Source: Chitinophagaceae bacterium (GTDB lineage: Bacteria; Bacteroidota; Bacteroidia; Chitinophagales; Chitinophagaceae). From it: a stretch of DNA of 64,000 nucleotides. Below, in pieces: positions 8,619 through 17,964 of this stretch (position 1 is its first letter; each line of letters opens with the position of its first letter). Under the pieces are notes generated by a model, which did no database searches, was not told the DNA's origin, and worked only from the letters and a program-made list of their open reading frames with translations. The stretch is from NCBI GenBank assembly GCA_024508725.1, contig JANINS010000002.1:29211-93210 (forward strand). The letters run 5' to 3'. The translations under genes and the position numbers were made by a program.

Positions 8619-9617
8619 ATGCTTTTTATGAACCAACCCTCATTACTGTTTAACTACTTGCCAATAAAACTGCAGCAGGATAGCCTTGTAAGCTGGCTAC
8701 ATGCAGGTGCGATTTCTTTTACCGATCCTTTTTTTGACGAGACCATCGGTAAGATCAAACGATTACCTGAGAACAGAAGACGTTATATAAGCGTTAGCTC
8801 AACAGATGTGCTGGAACAAGGAGCTAGAGAATTAGATTCAATAAAACCATCGGCTATCATTTTTCATGTGTCCCGGTGTGGCTCTACTTTGCTATCCCAG
8901 TTACTTGGATTGGATGCAACAAATATTATGTTGGCAGAGATTCCTTTTTTTGATGACTTGCTAAGATCAAAGTATAAAGGGACTAATCAAGATTGTTCTA
9001 ACGCTTTACCCTATGCCGTTCAGTTTTACGGGCAAAGAAGAACCGGAAACGAAAAGCATCTTTTTATTAAAACTGACAGTTGGCATCTTTTCTTTTATGA
9101 GCAATGGAGGAATTTATATCCTGACATTCCTTTTATATTGTTATATAGGAGGCCTGATGAAGTGATACATTCTCAAATGAGACGGAAAGGGTTGCATGCG
9201 GTGCCTGGTTTGATAGAGAAGGAAATTTTTGAACTGGAAACACTTCCGTCAATTGCAGATGGACACGAAAATTATATGGCTGCAGTATTGAAACAGTATT
9301 ACATGCAGATGCTTTTTATTCTGGAAAAAGATCCGTTAGCTTATTCGTTTAACTACAATAAAGGAATTGGAAATGTTGCCTTAAAAATGATGTCATTCAT
9401 CGGCAGTGAACTAGATGAGCGGCAAGCAATATTATTCGAAGATCGTTTAAAATATGATGCTAAAGATCCTATGAAGTTATTCAGCCAGGAGGCTTTTTCA
9501 TCAATTAAAAGCAATAAATATTTACAGGAAGCTTTTGAATTATATAAGAAACTGGAAGTATTTAAAACTGAGATAAAGACAATCAAGGGACATCTACCTG
9601 CTAATGCTATAAAATGA
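8619..9617 (+). CDS. P-loop sulfotransferase-like protein
   Basis: A 332-residue soluble protein. FHVSRCGSTLLSQLL (residues about 82-96) is the 5'-phosphosulfate (PAPS) binding loop of sulfotransferases. YRRPDEVIHSQMRRKG about 100 residues later is the 3'-phosphate binding motif, where an Arg and a Ser contact the nucleotide. It would transfer sulfate from PAPS to a hydroxyl or amine of an unknown acceptor. A second in-frame ATG at 8628 is possible. The stop overlaps the start of the next gene in an ATGA, so it heads a three-gene overlapping operon (binding protein, formyltransferase). Confidence 0.78.
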   Translation: MLFMNQPSLLFNYLPIKLQQDSLVSWLHAGAISFTDPFFDETIGKIKRLPENRRRYISVSSTDVLEQGARELDSIKPSAIIFHVSRCGSTLLSQLLGLDATNIMLAEIPFFDDLLRSKYKGTNQDCSNALPYAVQFYGQRRTGNEKHLFIKTDSWHLFFYEQWRNLYPDIPFILLYRRPDEVIHSQMRRKGLHAVPGLIEKEIFELETLPSIADGHENYMAAVLKQYYMQMLFILEKDPLAYSFNYNKGIGNVALKMMSFIGSELDERQAILFEDRLKYDAKDPMKLFSQEAFSSIKSNKYLQEAFELYKKLEVFKTEIKTIKGHLPANAIK

Positions 9618-10699
9618 AAACATTGAATTTAGGATTACTATTGCCTACTTCGTCTATCATTCCTATGGGTAAGCAATTTGAAAAAGGATTGAAGGAAGTT
9701 TTGTCAATAAAAAGTCCTGATACCACTATTGAGATCAGCAAAGAATTCATCGGACAAGGCAGCGTAAGTCAAACACAAAACAGCATTAATAAACTATTTA
9801 ACTATGATGATGTAGATATCGTAACAGGTATTCTATCCAATAAGCTGGCAGAAAATTTCTCATCACTTTTTCAAAAACAACGCAAGCCTTTTATCATAAA
9901 CAATCTCGGAGAAAATATTCCTGATCCTTACCAACTCAATGCGTTTACACTTACCAGCTCTTTCGGGTTCTGGCAGCATGCATGGACTTTAGGCTATTGG
10001 GGAGTTAGAACATTCGGCAAAAAAGGAATGTATGTAAGTTCAGTATATGATGCTGGTTACAGTTTTTCACATATGTTCTATGAAGGAATGAAAGCTGCGG
10101 ATGCAGATTGTGAATGGAGTTTTTCAATAGCACCTGTGCATGTGCCTGGTGAATTATCAGACCTTAGTGTCATCTTTCCTTATCTGGAACAGTACCAACC
10201 GGATTTTGTTTTTGCCACCTTCTGTGGTGCAGAGACAACGATCTTTATCAACGAGTTTATTGCACGTGGTTGGCATAAAAGAACTCGACTGCTGGGGCTT
10301 CCGTTTTTATTAGACCCGTTTATGCCGGTGAACGGTGATATTAATATTTATACAACATCACCATCGATCATACATCCATCTTTAAAAGCCAAGGATTGCT
10401 TCTATCACTTAGGTCAACAAACTGCGGATGTTATTTGTAGCGGGTTAAGTAAAGGAACAGATTTGCAGATTGACTTCAGTAGCGATGAAAGGTTGCAGAA
10501 ATCCGGAGGTGCCTTTTTTCTTGAACATTCTGCAAATCCAGAAGGTAACTTAACGATATTTAAAAATGATATTGTTGCCGGATCAGCCACGTTTACATCT
10601 GAATCAATAGGGGAAGTTCCAACTTTTCCTATCAAACAATTGGATGCAATGGAGAGAAGTACATTGATCGGCTGGAATAATCCCTATTTATGTGTATGA
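9614..10699 (+). CDS. Type 1 periplasmic-binding-fold protein without signal peptide
   Basis: A 361-residue protein with the fold of branched-chain amino-acid/amide ABC transporter binding proteins. The N-terminus (KTLNLGLLLPTSSIIPMGKQF) is the first beta-strand of such domains, followed by the DDVDIVTGILSNK and YVSSVYDAGYSFSHMFYEGM lobes. Normally these proteins are exported, but here the strand begins at residue 3 and there is no signal peptide or lipobox, so it should be cytosolic. It overlaps its neighbours on both sides (ATGA upstream, TGATG downstream) and no ABC permease or ATPase lies nearby. It may sense or carry a small molecule for the sulfotransferase/formyltransferase operon; this is inference. 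Confidence 0.72.
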   Translation: MKTLNLGLLLPTSSIIPMGKQFEKGLKEVLSIKSPDTTIEISKEFIGQGSVSQTQNSINKLFNYDDVDIVTGILSNKLAENFSSLFQKQRKPFIINNLGENIPDPYQLNAFTLTSSFGFWQHAWTLGYWGVRTFGKKGMYVSSVYDAGYSFSHMFYEGMKAADADCEWSFSIAPVHVPGELSDLSVIFPYLEQYQPDFVFATFCGAETTIFINEFIARGWHKRTRLLGLPFLLDPFMPVNGDINIYTTSPSIIHPSLKAKDCFYHLGQQTADVICSGLSKGTDLQIDFSSDERLQKSGGAFFLEHSANPEGNLTIFKNDIVAGSATFTSESIGEVPTFPIKQLDAMERSTLIGWNNPYLCV

Positions 10700-11628
10700 T
10701 GAAGGTGCTATTATTATGCAGTTCAGATGTGATGGCTATTCCGTCTGCTTTGAAGCTTCGATCTGCAGGATTATTAGCTGGCATAGTTTTTCCGCAAAAA
10801 CATGCAATAAGATTATCGCAATCTTTCAAACAAGCTGGTTTTGATGCTGATGTTTTTCATACTTGTAGTAAAGAAACTCTTGCAGAGGATTTCATTAGCG
10901 CTGCAAATAAATCCAAAGCAGATGTTGTGATAGTGATTACATTCCCATGGAAAATTCCGGCCGATGTGTTTAGTGCTATGCCTAAGGGATGTTATAATTT
11001 TCATCCAGGAGCGTTACCGAAGTATAGAGGGGCTGATCCTATCTTCTGGCAAATAAAAAACAGGGAGTCATACATCACTTTTTCAGTACACCTTATGAAT
11101 GACGACGTCGACAGCGGTCCGTTGATTTGCCAGGAACATTTACCGTTGTCTCCAGACGATACGTATGGGATGGTAGCGCAGAATATGTCTTGGCTGATTG
11201 CTGAAACCTTTCCTAAGTTCATTGACCTAATCAAAAATGGTAAAACGCTGGGGCAGATACAAGAGAGTATGGATATTTTTTACAAACAGAAACCCACTCA
11301 TGAATGCCTTCGGATTAACTGGAACAAACAGACCTCAGGAGAAATACAAGCTCTTGTGAATGCATGTAATCCCCGATATAATGGTGCAATAACTATGATA
11401 AAGAACAGGCAAATTAATATCGTGGAAGTTGCCCTTATTAATGTAAACAATGCTCCTGGTACAACCGTTCCAGGTGAGATCATTCATTCTGATGAGCTTT
11501 ACGGGCCTATTATATCATGCATCGATAATAAATTTTTAAAGCTAAATGTTGTGTGTATGAATGAGGGTTTTTTATCAGGATCAAAACTCTTTAAAATGGG
11601 ATTCACAGCCGGGATCTGCTTTGGGTAA
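10696..11628 (+). CDS. Formyltransferase-family protein (methionyl-tRNA formyltransferase-like fold)
   Basis: About 310 residues. The catalytic core is clear: NFHPGALPKYRGADP supplies the Asn and His, and DDVDSGPL supplies the Asp of the 10-formyltetrahydrofolate transferase site. A C-terminal domain similar to that of Fmt is present (ECLRINWNK, VPGEIIHSDE). The start at 10696 or 10699 makes a stop/start overlap with the binding-protein gene; the ATG at 10690 is also in frame but less likely. Because it sits in an accessory operon, I expect it to formylate an amino-sugar or peptide amine rather than initiator Met-tRNA. Absence of another fmt elsewhere in the genome would change that view. Confidence 0.78.
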   Translation: MMKVLLLCSSDVMAIPSALKLRSAGLLAGIVFPQKHAIRLSQSFKQAGFDADVFHTCSKETLAEDFISAANKSKADVVIVITFPWKIPADVFSAMPKGCYNFHPGALPKYRGADPIFWQIKNRESYITFSVHLMNDDVDSGPLICQEHLPLSPDDTYGMVAQNMSWLIAETFPKFIDLIKNGKTLGQIQESMDIFYKQKPTHECLRINWNKQTSGEIQALVNACNPRYNGAITMIKNRQINIVEVALINVNNAPGTTVPGEIIHSDELYGPIISCIDNKFLKLNVVCMNEGFLSGSKLFKMGFTAGICFG

Positions 11629-11782
11629 ATCTGATCAATAAATTAATTTATTATGTATTAGTTTCTTATTCATAATAATTTCCATATTTTTAATAGAGCT
11701 GCTTTTTTGTCTATTGAATCAATCTTCAATGAACTAATTGCAACCTGACAACACCATTTTTTCACTTAAAACCCCCAACAAA

Positions 11783-12388
11783 ATGGACGAGTATTTAGGG
11801 ATCGTAAAGATCTTCGCAGGCAATTATGCCCCAAGAGGCTGGCAATTCTGTGCCGGTCAGATATTAAGTATTGCATCCAATACTGCTTTGTTCTCACTTT
11901 TAGGAACCGTTTATGGCGGTAACGGGACAAACACCTTTGGACTGCCCGACCTCAGAGGCAGGGTTCCTATTGGCACCACGAATACCGGAGGTTCTCCTTT
12001 AAGCACTTATAATTTAGGGCAGGTAGGTGGTGTAGAGAATGTTACGTTAACAGTAAACCAAATGCCAATGCACAATCATGCCGCTACGTTTACGCCTAGT
12101 GGTGGCGGTAGTGCAGTTAAAGCATCGAGCAGTGATGGTGCTGCACCAACACCTTCAGCCACAAATCCAACTTTGGCTACCGCAAAAGACCCTGATGGTG
12201 GGGTAACCATTAACCTGTACAATTCAGCCACACCTGATATTACTCTTAATACCGGTGGCGGTGGAGCTTCCGGCGGAACAGTTACAGTTAATGCTAATGG
12301 TGGAAGCCAGCCCTTTTCTATTATTCAACCATATCTTTCCATGAACTATATTATATGTGTTGAAGGATTATTTCCAAGTAGAAATTAA
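11783..12388 (+). CDS. Phage tail-collar domain protein (microcystin-dependent protein-like)
   Basis: About 201 residues. The start is taken at the ATG at 11783 (MDEYLGIVKIFAGNYAPRGW), the usual N-terminus of this family; the in-frame TTG at 11738 is rejected. The collar domain is recognisable in WQFCAGQILSIASNTALFSL, YGGNGTNTFGLPDLRGRVP and the closing PYLSMNYIICVEG. Bacterial homologues ('microcystin-dependent protein', Mdp) occur outside prophages as small secreted or surface proteins of unknown function. No phage gene is nearby here. A Gly/Ser/Thr-rich middle (residues about 105-175) probably forms a fibre-like insert. It converges on the collagen-like gene, with two terminators in between. 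Confidence 0.85.
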   Translation: MDEYLGIVKIFAGNYAPRGWQFCAGQILSIASNTALFSLLGTVYGGNGTNTFGLPDLRGRVPIGTTNTGGSPLSTYNLGQVGGVENVTLTVNQMPMHNHAATFTPSGGGSAVKASSSDGAAPTPSATNPTLATAKDPDGGVTINLYNSATPDITLNTGGGGASGGTVTVNANGGSQPFSIIQPYLSMNYIICVEGLFPSRN

Positions 12389-12410
12389 TACCTGATTACT
12401 ATGATTTCAA

Positions 12411-12435
12411 AAGTCTCCTCCGGGAGACTTTTTTT
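12411..12435 (+). terminator. Rho-independent terminator of the tail-collar gene
   Basis: An 8-bp perfect stem, AAGTCTCC/GGAGACTT, with a TCCG loop is followed by a run of T. It begins 22 nt after the stop of the collar gene. Confidence 0.85.
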
Positions 12436-12490
12436 AATTATGATAATACGCTTATATATTTTCGATACTGTTTCAGGCTATATTTCCAAA

Positions 12491-12520
12491 GAAAATGCCC
12501 CTTTACCGAGGGGCATTTTC
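12491..12520 (-). terminator. Bidirectional-type terminator, end of the collagen-like gene
   Basis: A 12-bp perfect stem (GAAAATGCCCCT/AGGGGCATTTTC) with a 6-nt loop lies 20 nt beyond the stop of the minus-strand collagen-like gene. Flanking A and T bases on both sides would let it work in either direction. Confidence 0.8.
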
Positions 12521-12540
12521 TTTATTATTAATATGAATTC

Positions 12541-14379
12541 TTAATTGAGTTTAACGATGGAAAAACGTGTTGTGCCATCAGTACTGGTTGTAACAGCATT
12601 AGCGGCATTTGTGTTAATACCAGTTACTTTAATCGTTCCGCTGTTATTCAACTGAACTATCTGTGAGATAGTTGATCTTCCGTTAGCGCTTCCGGTGCTA
12701 GTTCCTATTCCTGGTGCCACCGCATAATTACTACCGTTTACGATAAGTGTTAATGCTACCGGGGCAACTGTAGTACTAGCAACACTTATGGTAACCAGGT
12801 AAGTACCTGCACCCGTTGCACTGGCAGTATAAGTTACACCATTGAAAGTACCGTATCCACTTGTTACAGATTGATTAGCACTAAAACTTATATCGGCAGT
12901 TGTACTGATAGGGATTGATTGTGCAGATCCATTAGTAGCCATCAATACTGTTACAATTCCTGATGCACCTGTTGGACCCGTTGCACCAGTTGGGCCTGTG
13001 GCACCTGCTGGTCCGGTAGCACCTGTTGCTCCAGTTGGACCGGTAGCACCATTTGCTCCATTAGATCCGGTAGGACCGGTAGCACCTGTGGCACCGTTAG
13101 CTCCAACAGCACCTGTTGCTCCAGTTGGACCTGTAGCACCATTCGCTCCATTAGATCCGGTAGGACCAGTAGCACCTGTGGCACCGTTAGCTCCAACAGC
13201 ACCTGTTGCTCCAGTTGGACCTTGAGCACCTGTTGCTCCGTTAGCTCCCACAGCACCAGTGGCTCCTGTCGGACCTTGAGCACCCGTTGCTCCAGTTGGA
13301 CCGGTAACACCATTCGCTCCATTAGATCCGGTAGGACCTGTAGCACCAGTAGCTCCAACAGCACCTGTTGGACCTTGAGCACCTGTTGCACCGTTAGCTC
13401 CAACAGCACCAGTAGCACCTGTTGGACCTTGAGCACCTGCTGCTCCGTTAGCACCCGTAGCACCTGTTGGACCTTGAGCACCCGTAGCACCTGTGGCACC
13501 GTTAGCTCCAACAGCACCAGTAGCACCGGTTGGACCTTGAGCACCCGTAGCACCTGTTGCACCGTTAGCTCCAACAGCACCTGTGGCACCTGTTGGACCT
13601 TGAGCACCCGTAGCACCTGTTGCACCGTTAGCTCCAACAGCACCAGTGGCACCTGTTGGACCTTGAGCACCTGTGGCACCATTAGCTCCCACAGCACCTG
13701 TAGCACCTGTTGGACCTTGAGCACCAGTAGCTCCATTAGCTCCAACAGCACCAGTGGCACCTGTTGGACCTTGAGCACCCGTAGCACCTGTTGGACCTTG
13801 AGCACCCGTTGCTCCGTTAGCTCCCACAGCACCAGTGGCACCTGTTGGACCTTGAACACCAGTTGCACCAGTAGTTCCTGTTGGACCTTGAGCACCAGTA
13901 GGACCTGTAGGTCCGGGTGCTCCATTACATATGTAAACAGTAATGGTAACGTTTATCTCGCCTGCATCTAATACATTATTATTATTGGCATCAGTTCCGG
14001 CTTCAATCTTTGTACCGCCGTTAGGGCAATTCGCTACAGAAGCAGGAGAAGTTTTTATAAGAGAATTAGATCCATTGGCTCCTGCCGGACCTAAGGCTCC
14101 AAGGAACTGCCAATTAGGAGAACCAGGTGTTCCTTTATTAAAGTAAAAACCATCGGTTCCGTCGGTCTGGTAAACCAGCAAACCGGTGGCAGGGCTTGTT
14201 ATGGCTGATCTTTGAGCAGCGGTCATCCTGGGTACCAGCACACCTTTTGTTGTGCCTTTTACATCGAGTAAGGCACTGTTATCAGGTGCGGATCCATCAG
14301 TATTGATTCCCACATTTTGTGAGAATGTCATTCCTGACCAGAGCAGTCCAAAAATCAACAGCAGTTTTTTAATGCTCAT
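12541..14379 (-). CDS. Collagen-like repeat surface protein with C1q/BclA-like C-terminal domain
   Basis: A 612-residue secreted protein with a signal peptide ending near residue 21. Residues 22-95 resemble the N-terminal head of Bacteroidota fibre proteins ([26 protein letters not shown]). Residues about 105-152 look like a DUF7151 module ([23 protein letters not shown]) with a calcium-loop-like Asp/Asn run. Residues about 153-473 are roughly 107 Gly-X-Y triplets built from an 18-residue unit such as [18 protein letters not shown]; Thr is common at Y and Pro appears at X. Residues 474-612 are a beta-rich C-terminal domain ([15 protein letters not shown]) like the C1q/BclA trimerisation domain. 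It should form a trimeric fibre. There is no T9SS signal. It lies 28 nt after the T9SS protein and probably shares its transcript. Confidence 0.88.
   Translation of the reverse strand: MSIKKLLLIFGLLWSGMTFSQNVGINTDGSAPDNSALLDVKGTTKGVLVPRMTAAQRSAITSPATGLLVYQTDGTDGFYFNKGTPGSPNWQFLGALGPAGANGSNSLIKTSPASVANCPNGGTKIEAGTDANNNNVLDAGEINVTITVYICNGAPGPTGPTGAQGPTGTTGATGVQGPTGATGAVGANGATGAQGPTGATGAQGPTGATGAVGANGATGAQGPTGATGAVGANGATGAQGPTGATGAVGANGATGATGAQGPTGATGAVGANGATGATGAQGPTGATGAVGANGATGATGAQGPTGATGANGAAGAQGPTGATGAVGANGATGAQGPTGAVGATGATGPTGSNGANGVTGPTGATGAQGPTGATGAVGANGATGAQGPTGATGAVGANGATGATGPTGSNGANGATGPTGATGAVGANGATGATGPTGSNGANGATGPTGATGATGPAGATGPTGATGPTGASGIVTVLMATNGSAQSIPISTTADISFSANQSVTSGYGTFNGVTYTASATGAGTYLVTISVASTTVAPVALTLIVNGSNYAVAPGIGTSTGSANGRSTISQIVQLNNSGTIKVTGINTNAANAVTTSTDGTTRFSIVKLN
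12961..13923 (-). repeat. Collagen-like coding tandem repeat (54-bp units)
   Basis: The Gly-X-Y part of the collagen-like gene is a near-perfect tandem array at DNA level. A 54-bp unit (18 codons) recurs with occasional 9-bp-multiple insertions and deletions. Long open frames on other frames and on the opposite strand arise only from this periodicity. Confidence 0.9.
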
Positions 14380-14407
14380 GTGTTTTGGTTATTAGTTGAA
14401 ATCTGAA

Positions 14408-15793
14408 TTATCTTTTAATAATTGTTATGGTTTTAAAATCAAAGCCGGAAAGCTTTATCATATATGTACCCTGAGACAAGCCGCTTACATCAAACGGAAT
14501 ATCATTCAAACCTGCCTGTACATTCAATCTTGCTGATGCCACTGTTTTTCCGGAAACATCCAATATCTGAAGTATGGTTGCTTTTACTGCACCATTAGAA
14601 ATAAATCGTAATTGCAATGGTCCATTAGAAGGATTAGGATATACACCGATAAAGCTGTTGGTAATCGTTCCTTTAGTAAAATAAATCACCTTAGTGTAGG
14701 TGTGCTTTCCATCAACATCCACTTGTTTAATTCTATAGTAAACTGCGTTTCCACTTCCAAATGCATTTGCATCGGTAGATTGATAGTTTCCACCTAATGC
14801 ATTGCCTGATGATCGCACAGTGGCAAAAACAGAGAAATTCCTTCCGTCAACAGACTTTTCCACTTCAAAATGACTATTGTTCAATTCCAAACTTGTAGAC
14901 CAGTTAAGTATAATATTGTTTCCAGCTATCTGCCCGGTAAAAGAAACAAGGTTTACCGGCAGCGGATTGTTAACAGAACTTGCAAGCGTTAACCGGTTTA
15001 ATTGGCCTATACCATTTTTTAAAACAAAATTCGCTGAGGCATCCAGAGCATCGGCTCCTAACAAATTCCACGTGCTACCATTATTAGCAGATGACCACAA
15101 CTTCAATTCGTTTTCATTGATCGAACCAAGTTCCTGATCACGGTAGTTGAACTTTACTGTTGCATTGAGAGAGGTATTATTAGCAGGAATGATATCATAA
15201 TAGCGGTAAATGCCGTATCCACTCGAACTTACCTGCTGCATATGTCCTCTCTTAATCGTTGTTAAGCCAAGGTTAGCCGCACTGGTAATTTCAATACCCA
15301 TATTACCAACGTTAACCGCATTAGGAGCATTGAGGTTTACTGTTTTTAACACTGAACCACCCGATAGTCCGGTGATAAATGCAGACGCACTTTCACCAGA
15401 TATATTTCCTGTACTTCCAAGATCAAGATCAAAAGTTGAAAGATCGAGGCTACCCATTTGCAGTAAAACATTATTACTTACAGAAATATTCCTTGTAAGT
15501 TTTGCACTGCCAGAAGATTTATTGATAGAAAGATTATAAAAGTTTAACGAGGAAGTACCGCCCAGAGTAGTGATAAGCGATGAAGCTGTTCCGGAAAATG
15601 TTACTGTACCGGTACCAGAAGTAAAAACGCCTGAATTGTTTAATCCTCCATCATTGATAACAAGATTCGCATTTCCATTAATTACCAGGTTGGCACCTGT
15701 GGTTATAGTAACACCTTGTGCTGTACTTCTAGCAGAAAAATAAATAAGAACGAATAGTACCGCAATTGTTCTAGTGAGAAGAATATGCTGCAT
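14408..15793 (-). CDS. Secreted T9SS protein of unknown function with type A sorting domain
   Basis: A 461-residue protein with a signal peptide (hydrophobic start, cleavage after STAQ near residue 26). The first 250 residues are beta-rich and Asn/Ser/Thr-rich (VITDGG-like rungs such as NLVINGNANLVINDGG). An Fn3-like module follows (NIILNWSTSLELNNSHFEVE). The final 80 residues begin FIGVYPNPSNGPLQL and end FKTITIIKR, a type A T9SS sorting domain. It should be exported and displayed. It is the first gene of a two-gene unit with the collagen-like gene. I do not recognise a specific function. Confidence 0.82.
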   Translation of the reverse strand: MQHILLTRTIAVLFVLIYFSARSTAQGVTITTGANLVINGNANLVINDGGLNNSGVFTSGTGTVTFSGTASSLITTLGGTSSLNFYNLSINKSSGSAKLTRNISVSNNVLLQMGSLDLSTFDLDLGSTGNISGESASAFITGLSGGSVLKTVNLNAPNAVNVGNMGIEITSAANLGLTTIKRGHMQQVSSSGYGIYRYYDIIPANNTSLNATVKFNYRDQELGSINENELKLWSSANNGSTWNLLGADALDASANFVLKNGIGQLNRLTLASSVNNPLPVNLVSFTGQIAGNNIILNWSTSLELNNSHFEVEKSVDGRNFSVFATVRSSGNALGGNYQSTDANAFGSGNAVYYRIKQVDVDGKHTYTKVIYFTKGTITNSFIGVYPNPSNGPLQLRFISNGAVKATILQILDVSGKTVASARLNVQAGLNDIPFDVSGLSQGTYMIKLSGFDFKTITIIKR

Positions 15794-16010
15794 TACGTTA
15801 GTTTGGTTTGGGTATCAACTATCTATATACAATTATACGGATTAATAACTTAATTGGCAGCTTAAAAAATATAAGTCCGTCAAAAAAGCAAGTCTGGGTG
15901 CTATTGGCCATATACCAGAACTTCTTCAAACAAGCTGATTTAATAGCTAATCTTGGTAAAAAAAGCACAACGCTTTACTTTGGTGCATTATTACACCCCA
16001 AAAAAGATGC

Positions 16011-17963
16011 ATGAGCTTTAAAACCAAAACGCTTTATCTACTATTCATCTGTATTTTGGCTTTCGTTGCTTATTCCAATCACTTTGATAATGCCTTTCAC
16101 TTCGACGACTTTCATACCATCAAGGACAATTCTTCAATACGGAGTTTAAAGAATATTCCTCTTTTTTTTAAAGACGCTACTACCACAAGCACACTTCCGT
16201 TTAACCAGGCTTACCGCCCAGGCTTAACTACATTAAATACATTGGATTTCTACTTGTCAGGAGAAAAAGATCCAACACCTTTCATGTTCCATGTTTCTAT
16301 TTTTATTAGTTACCTCGTCTTAGGATTTCTATGCTTTTTGCTGTTCTCTCACTTACTTACAATAAGTCTTACCAGCAGGTTCAACGATATTGTATCACTC
16401 TTGTTCACTGCCTTTTTTTTAGTGCATACTGCTAATGCCGAGACCATTAATTATATCATTGCCCGATCCGATTCCTTTTCTACCTTAATGATCGTTCTCT
16501 CATTTATTATGTATTTGTATTTGCCACGAACGAGAAGGTGGCATCTATACTTTCTGCCATCACTCATTGGATTTTTTGTGAAAGAACCTTCGCTGATGTT
16601 TGTACCATTACTATTGGTATACAAGCTGCTATTTGAACAGCAGTTATCCGTGAACAAATTTATTTCCAGGAAAGCTTTTCGTTCATTGAAGCAGGTGCTT
16701 ATACCACTGATATTATCCATTCTTGTTTTTGTGCTGTCAAGAATATTTACACCTGTTCATTGGCAAGGTGGTGGCACCAATTCACTCGATTACCTGCTTA
16801 CCCAGCCGTTTGTTATATTTCATTATGTAATGAATTTTATTCTGCCGCTAAACCTTGCTGTAGATACAGACTGGAAACCTATAGCCAACTATCATACTGA
16901 TGAAATGTTCGCCGGTATTCTTTTCCTGGCATTATTGTTAATCATTGCGGTGCGAACATCAGCACTTCAAAAAACGAGACCTGTTTCATTCGGAATATTG
17001 TGGTTCTTTCTTGCATTGGCACCCAGTTCAAGTATTATCCCTTTTGCAGAAGTATTGAATGATCATCGTACCTTCTTTCCTTACATCGGGCTCTTTATAT
17101 CCTTAGCCTGTTTGCTTAGGAATTTGATTCAATTTTCGCCTAAACTCCAGGTAGGAGTGGGGAAATGGGCAATGATCTTTATCTCTCTTTTGGTGATCGT
17201 GTTACATACATATGGCACTTACAACAGAAATAAAGTCTGGGCAACAGAAGAATCTTTATGGAAAGATGCTACAGTTAAATCTCCTGCAAGCGGAAGAGTC
17301 TGGATGAATTATGGAAATACTTTAATGTCAGGAGGCGATTACACAGGTGCATTGCGGTGTTACGAAAAAACTATTTCACTCAATCCTTCCTATGCTTATG
17401 GCTACATCAATATCGGGATAGCGAAAAGCCAGTTAGGTGATCATACTAATGCAGAGATCAACTTTAAAAAAGCTTTGGAACTTGAGAAACTTGTTCCTGA
17501 TTGCTATGCTTTCTATGGTCAATTCCTGGTAGACCAGGGGAGATTTTCCGAGGCTGTAAATATTTTGCAGCAAGGATTAGCAATAAGTCCGCATCATGTG
17601 AAAATGCTTGCATTATCTGATCAGGCTAAAGCTATGGTTACTGCATCAGGCAGTACATCTAACGATAAGATCAAAGTATTGCTTGAAAGCATTCAACAGT
17701 CAGCCACAGCTGAAAAATACCTTGATCTTAGCCTGGCATATTATAATAACTTACAGTACCAGGAGTGCATTGCTTCAGCAAATAGTGCCCTATTGATGAA
17801 GCCAGACTATGACCTGGCATATAATAATATTTGTGCCGCTTATAATAAGTTACTACAATGGGATAAAGCTATAGAAGCTGCAGAGAAGGGTCTTAAGATC
17901 AACCCCAATAATGAATTGCTGAAAGGTAATCTTGCCGTTGCCCTCTCTGCAAAAAATAAGTAA
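16011..17963 (+). CDS. TMTC-like multi-pass glycosyltransferase with C-terminal TPR repeats
   Basis: A 650-residue protein. The N-terminal ~400 residues contain about nine to eleven TM segments. Near the N-terminus, FHFDDFHTIKDN carries an acidic pair in the first external loop and YRPGLTTLNTLDFY follows; both are typical of GT-C O-mannosyltransferase-like proteins (TMTC/DUF1736 relatives). From about residue 425, several TPR units follow (SGRVWMNYGNTLMSGGDYTG, then others). The expected reaction is transfer of a lipid-phosphate-linked sugar to a protein or small acceptor at the membrane. The ATG at 16011 is the natural start. The next gene begins 1 nt after the stop. A polyprenyl-phosphate sugar donor could come from the GT2/DUF2304 pair at 22.5-23.6 kb. 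Confidence 0.75.
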   Translation: MSFKTKTLYLLFICILAFVAYSNHFDNAFHFDDFHTIKDNSSIRSLKNIPLFFKDATTTSTLPFNQAYRPGLTTLNTLDFYLSGEKDPTPFMFHVSIFISYLVLGFLCFLLFSHLLTISLTSRFNDIVSLLFTAFFLVHTANAETINYIIARSDSFSTLMIVLSFIMYLYLPRTRRWHLYFLPSLIGFFVKEPSLMFVPLLLVYKLLFEQQLSVNKFISRKAFRSLKQVLIPLILSILVFVLSRIFTPVHWQGGGTNSLDYLLTQPFVIFHYVMNFILPLNLAVDTDWKPIANYHTDEMFAGILFLALLLIIAVRTSALQKTRPVSFGILWFFLALAPSSSIIPFAEVLNDHRTFFPYIGLFISLACLLRNLIQFSPKLQVGVGKWAMIFISLLVIVLHTYGTYNRNKVWATEESLWKDATVKSPASGRVWMNYGNTLMSGGDYTGALRCYEKTISLNPSYAYGYINIGIAKSQLGDHTNAEINFKKALELEKLVPDCYAFYGQFLVDQGRFSEAVNILQQGLAISPHHVKMLALSDQAKAMVTASGSTSNDKIKVLLESIQQSATAEKYLDLSLAYYNNLQYQECIASANSALLMKPDYDLAYNNICAAYNKLLQWDKAIEAAEKGLKINPNNELLKGNLAVALSAKNK

Positions 17964-17964
17964 T

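Noticed and set aside
11783..12388. Prophage, suggested by the tail-collar domain
   Set aside because: No other phage structural, lysis or integration gene lies nearby; the domain occurs in non-phage Mdp proteins.
12961..13923. CRISPR-like regularly spaced repeat
   Set aside because: The repeats are contiguous and coding, with no unique spacers.
12951..13971. Long open frames in other frames of the collagen-like gene (324 aa minus, 249 aa and 75 aa plus)
   Set aside because: They arise from the 9-bp periodicity of Gly-X-Y codons and give low-complexity LVLKVQQ- or STCWTL-like proteins; the true frame has a signal peptide and folded end domains.
15808..16014. 68-aa plus-strand frame upstream of the TMTC-like gene
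   Set aside because: It starts with TTG, has no family resemblance and is probably the untranslated leader of 16011.
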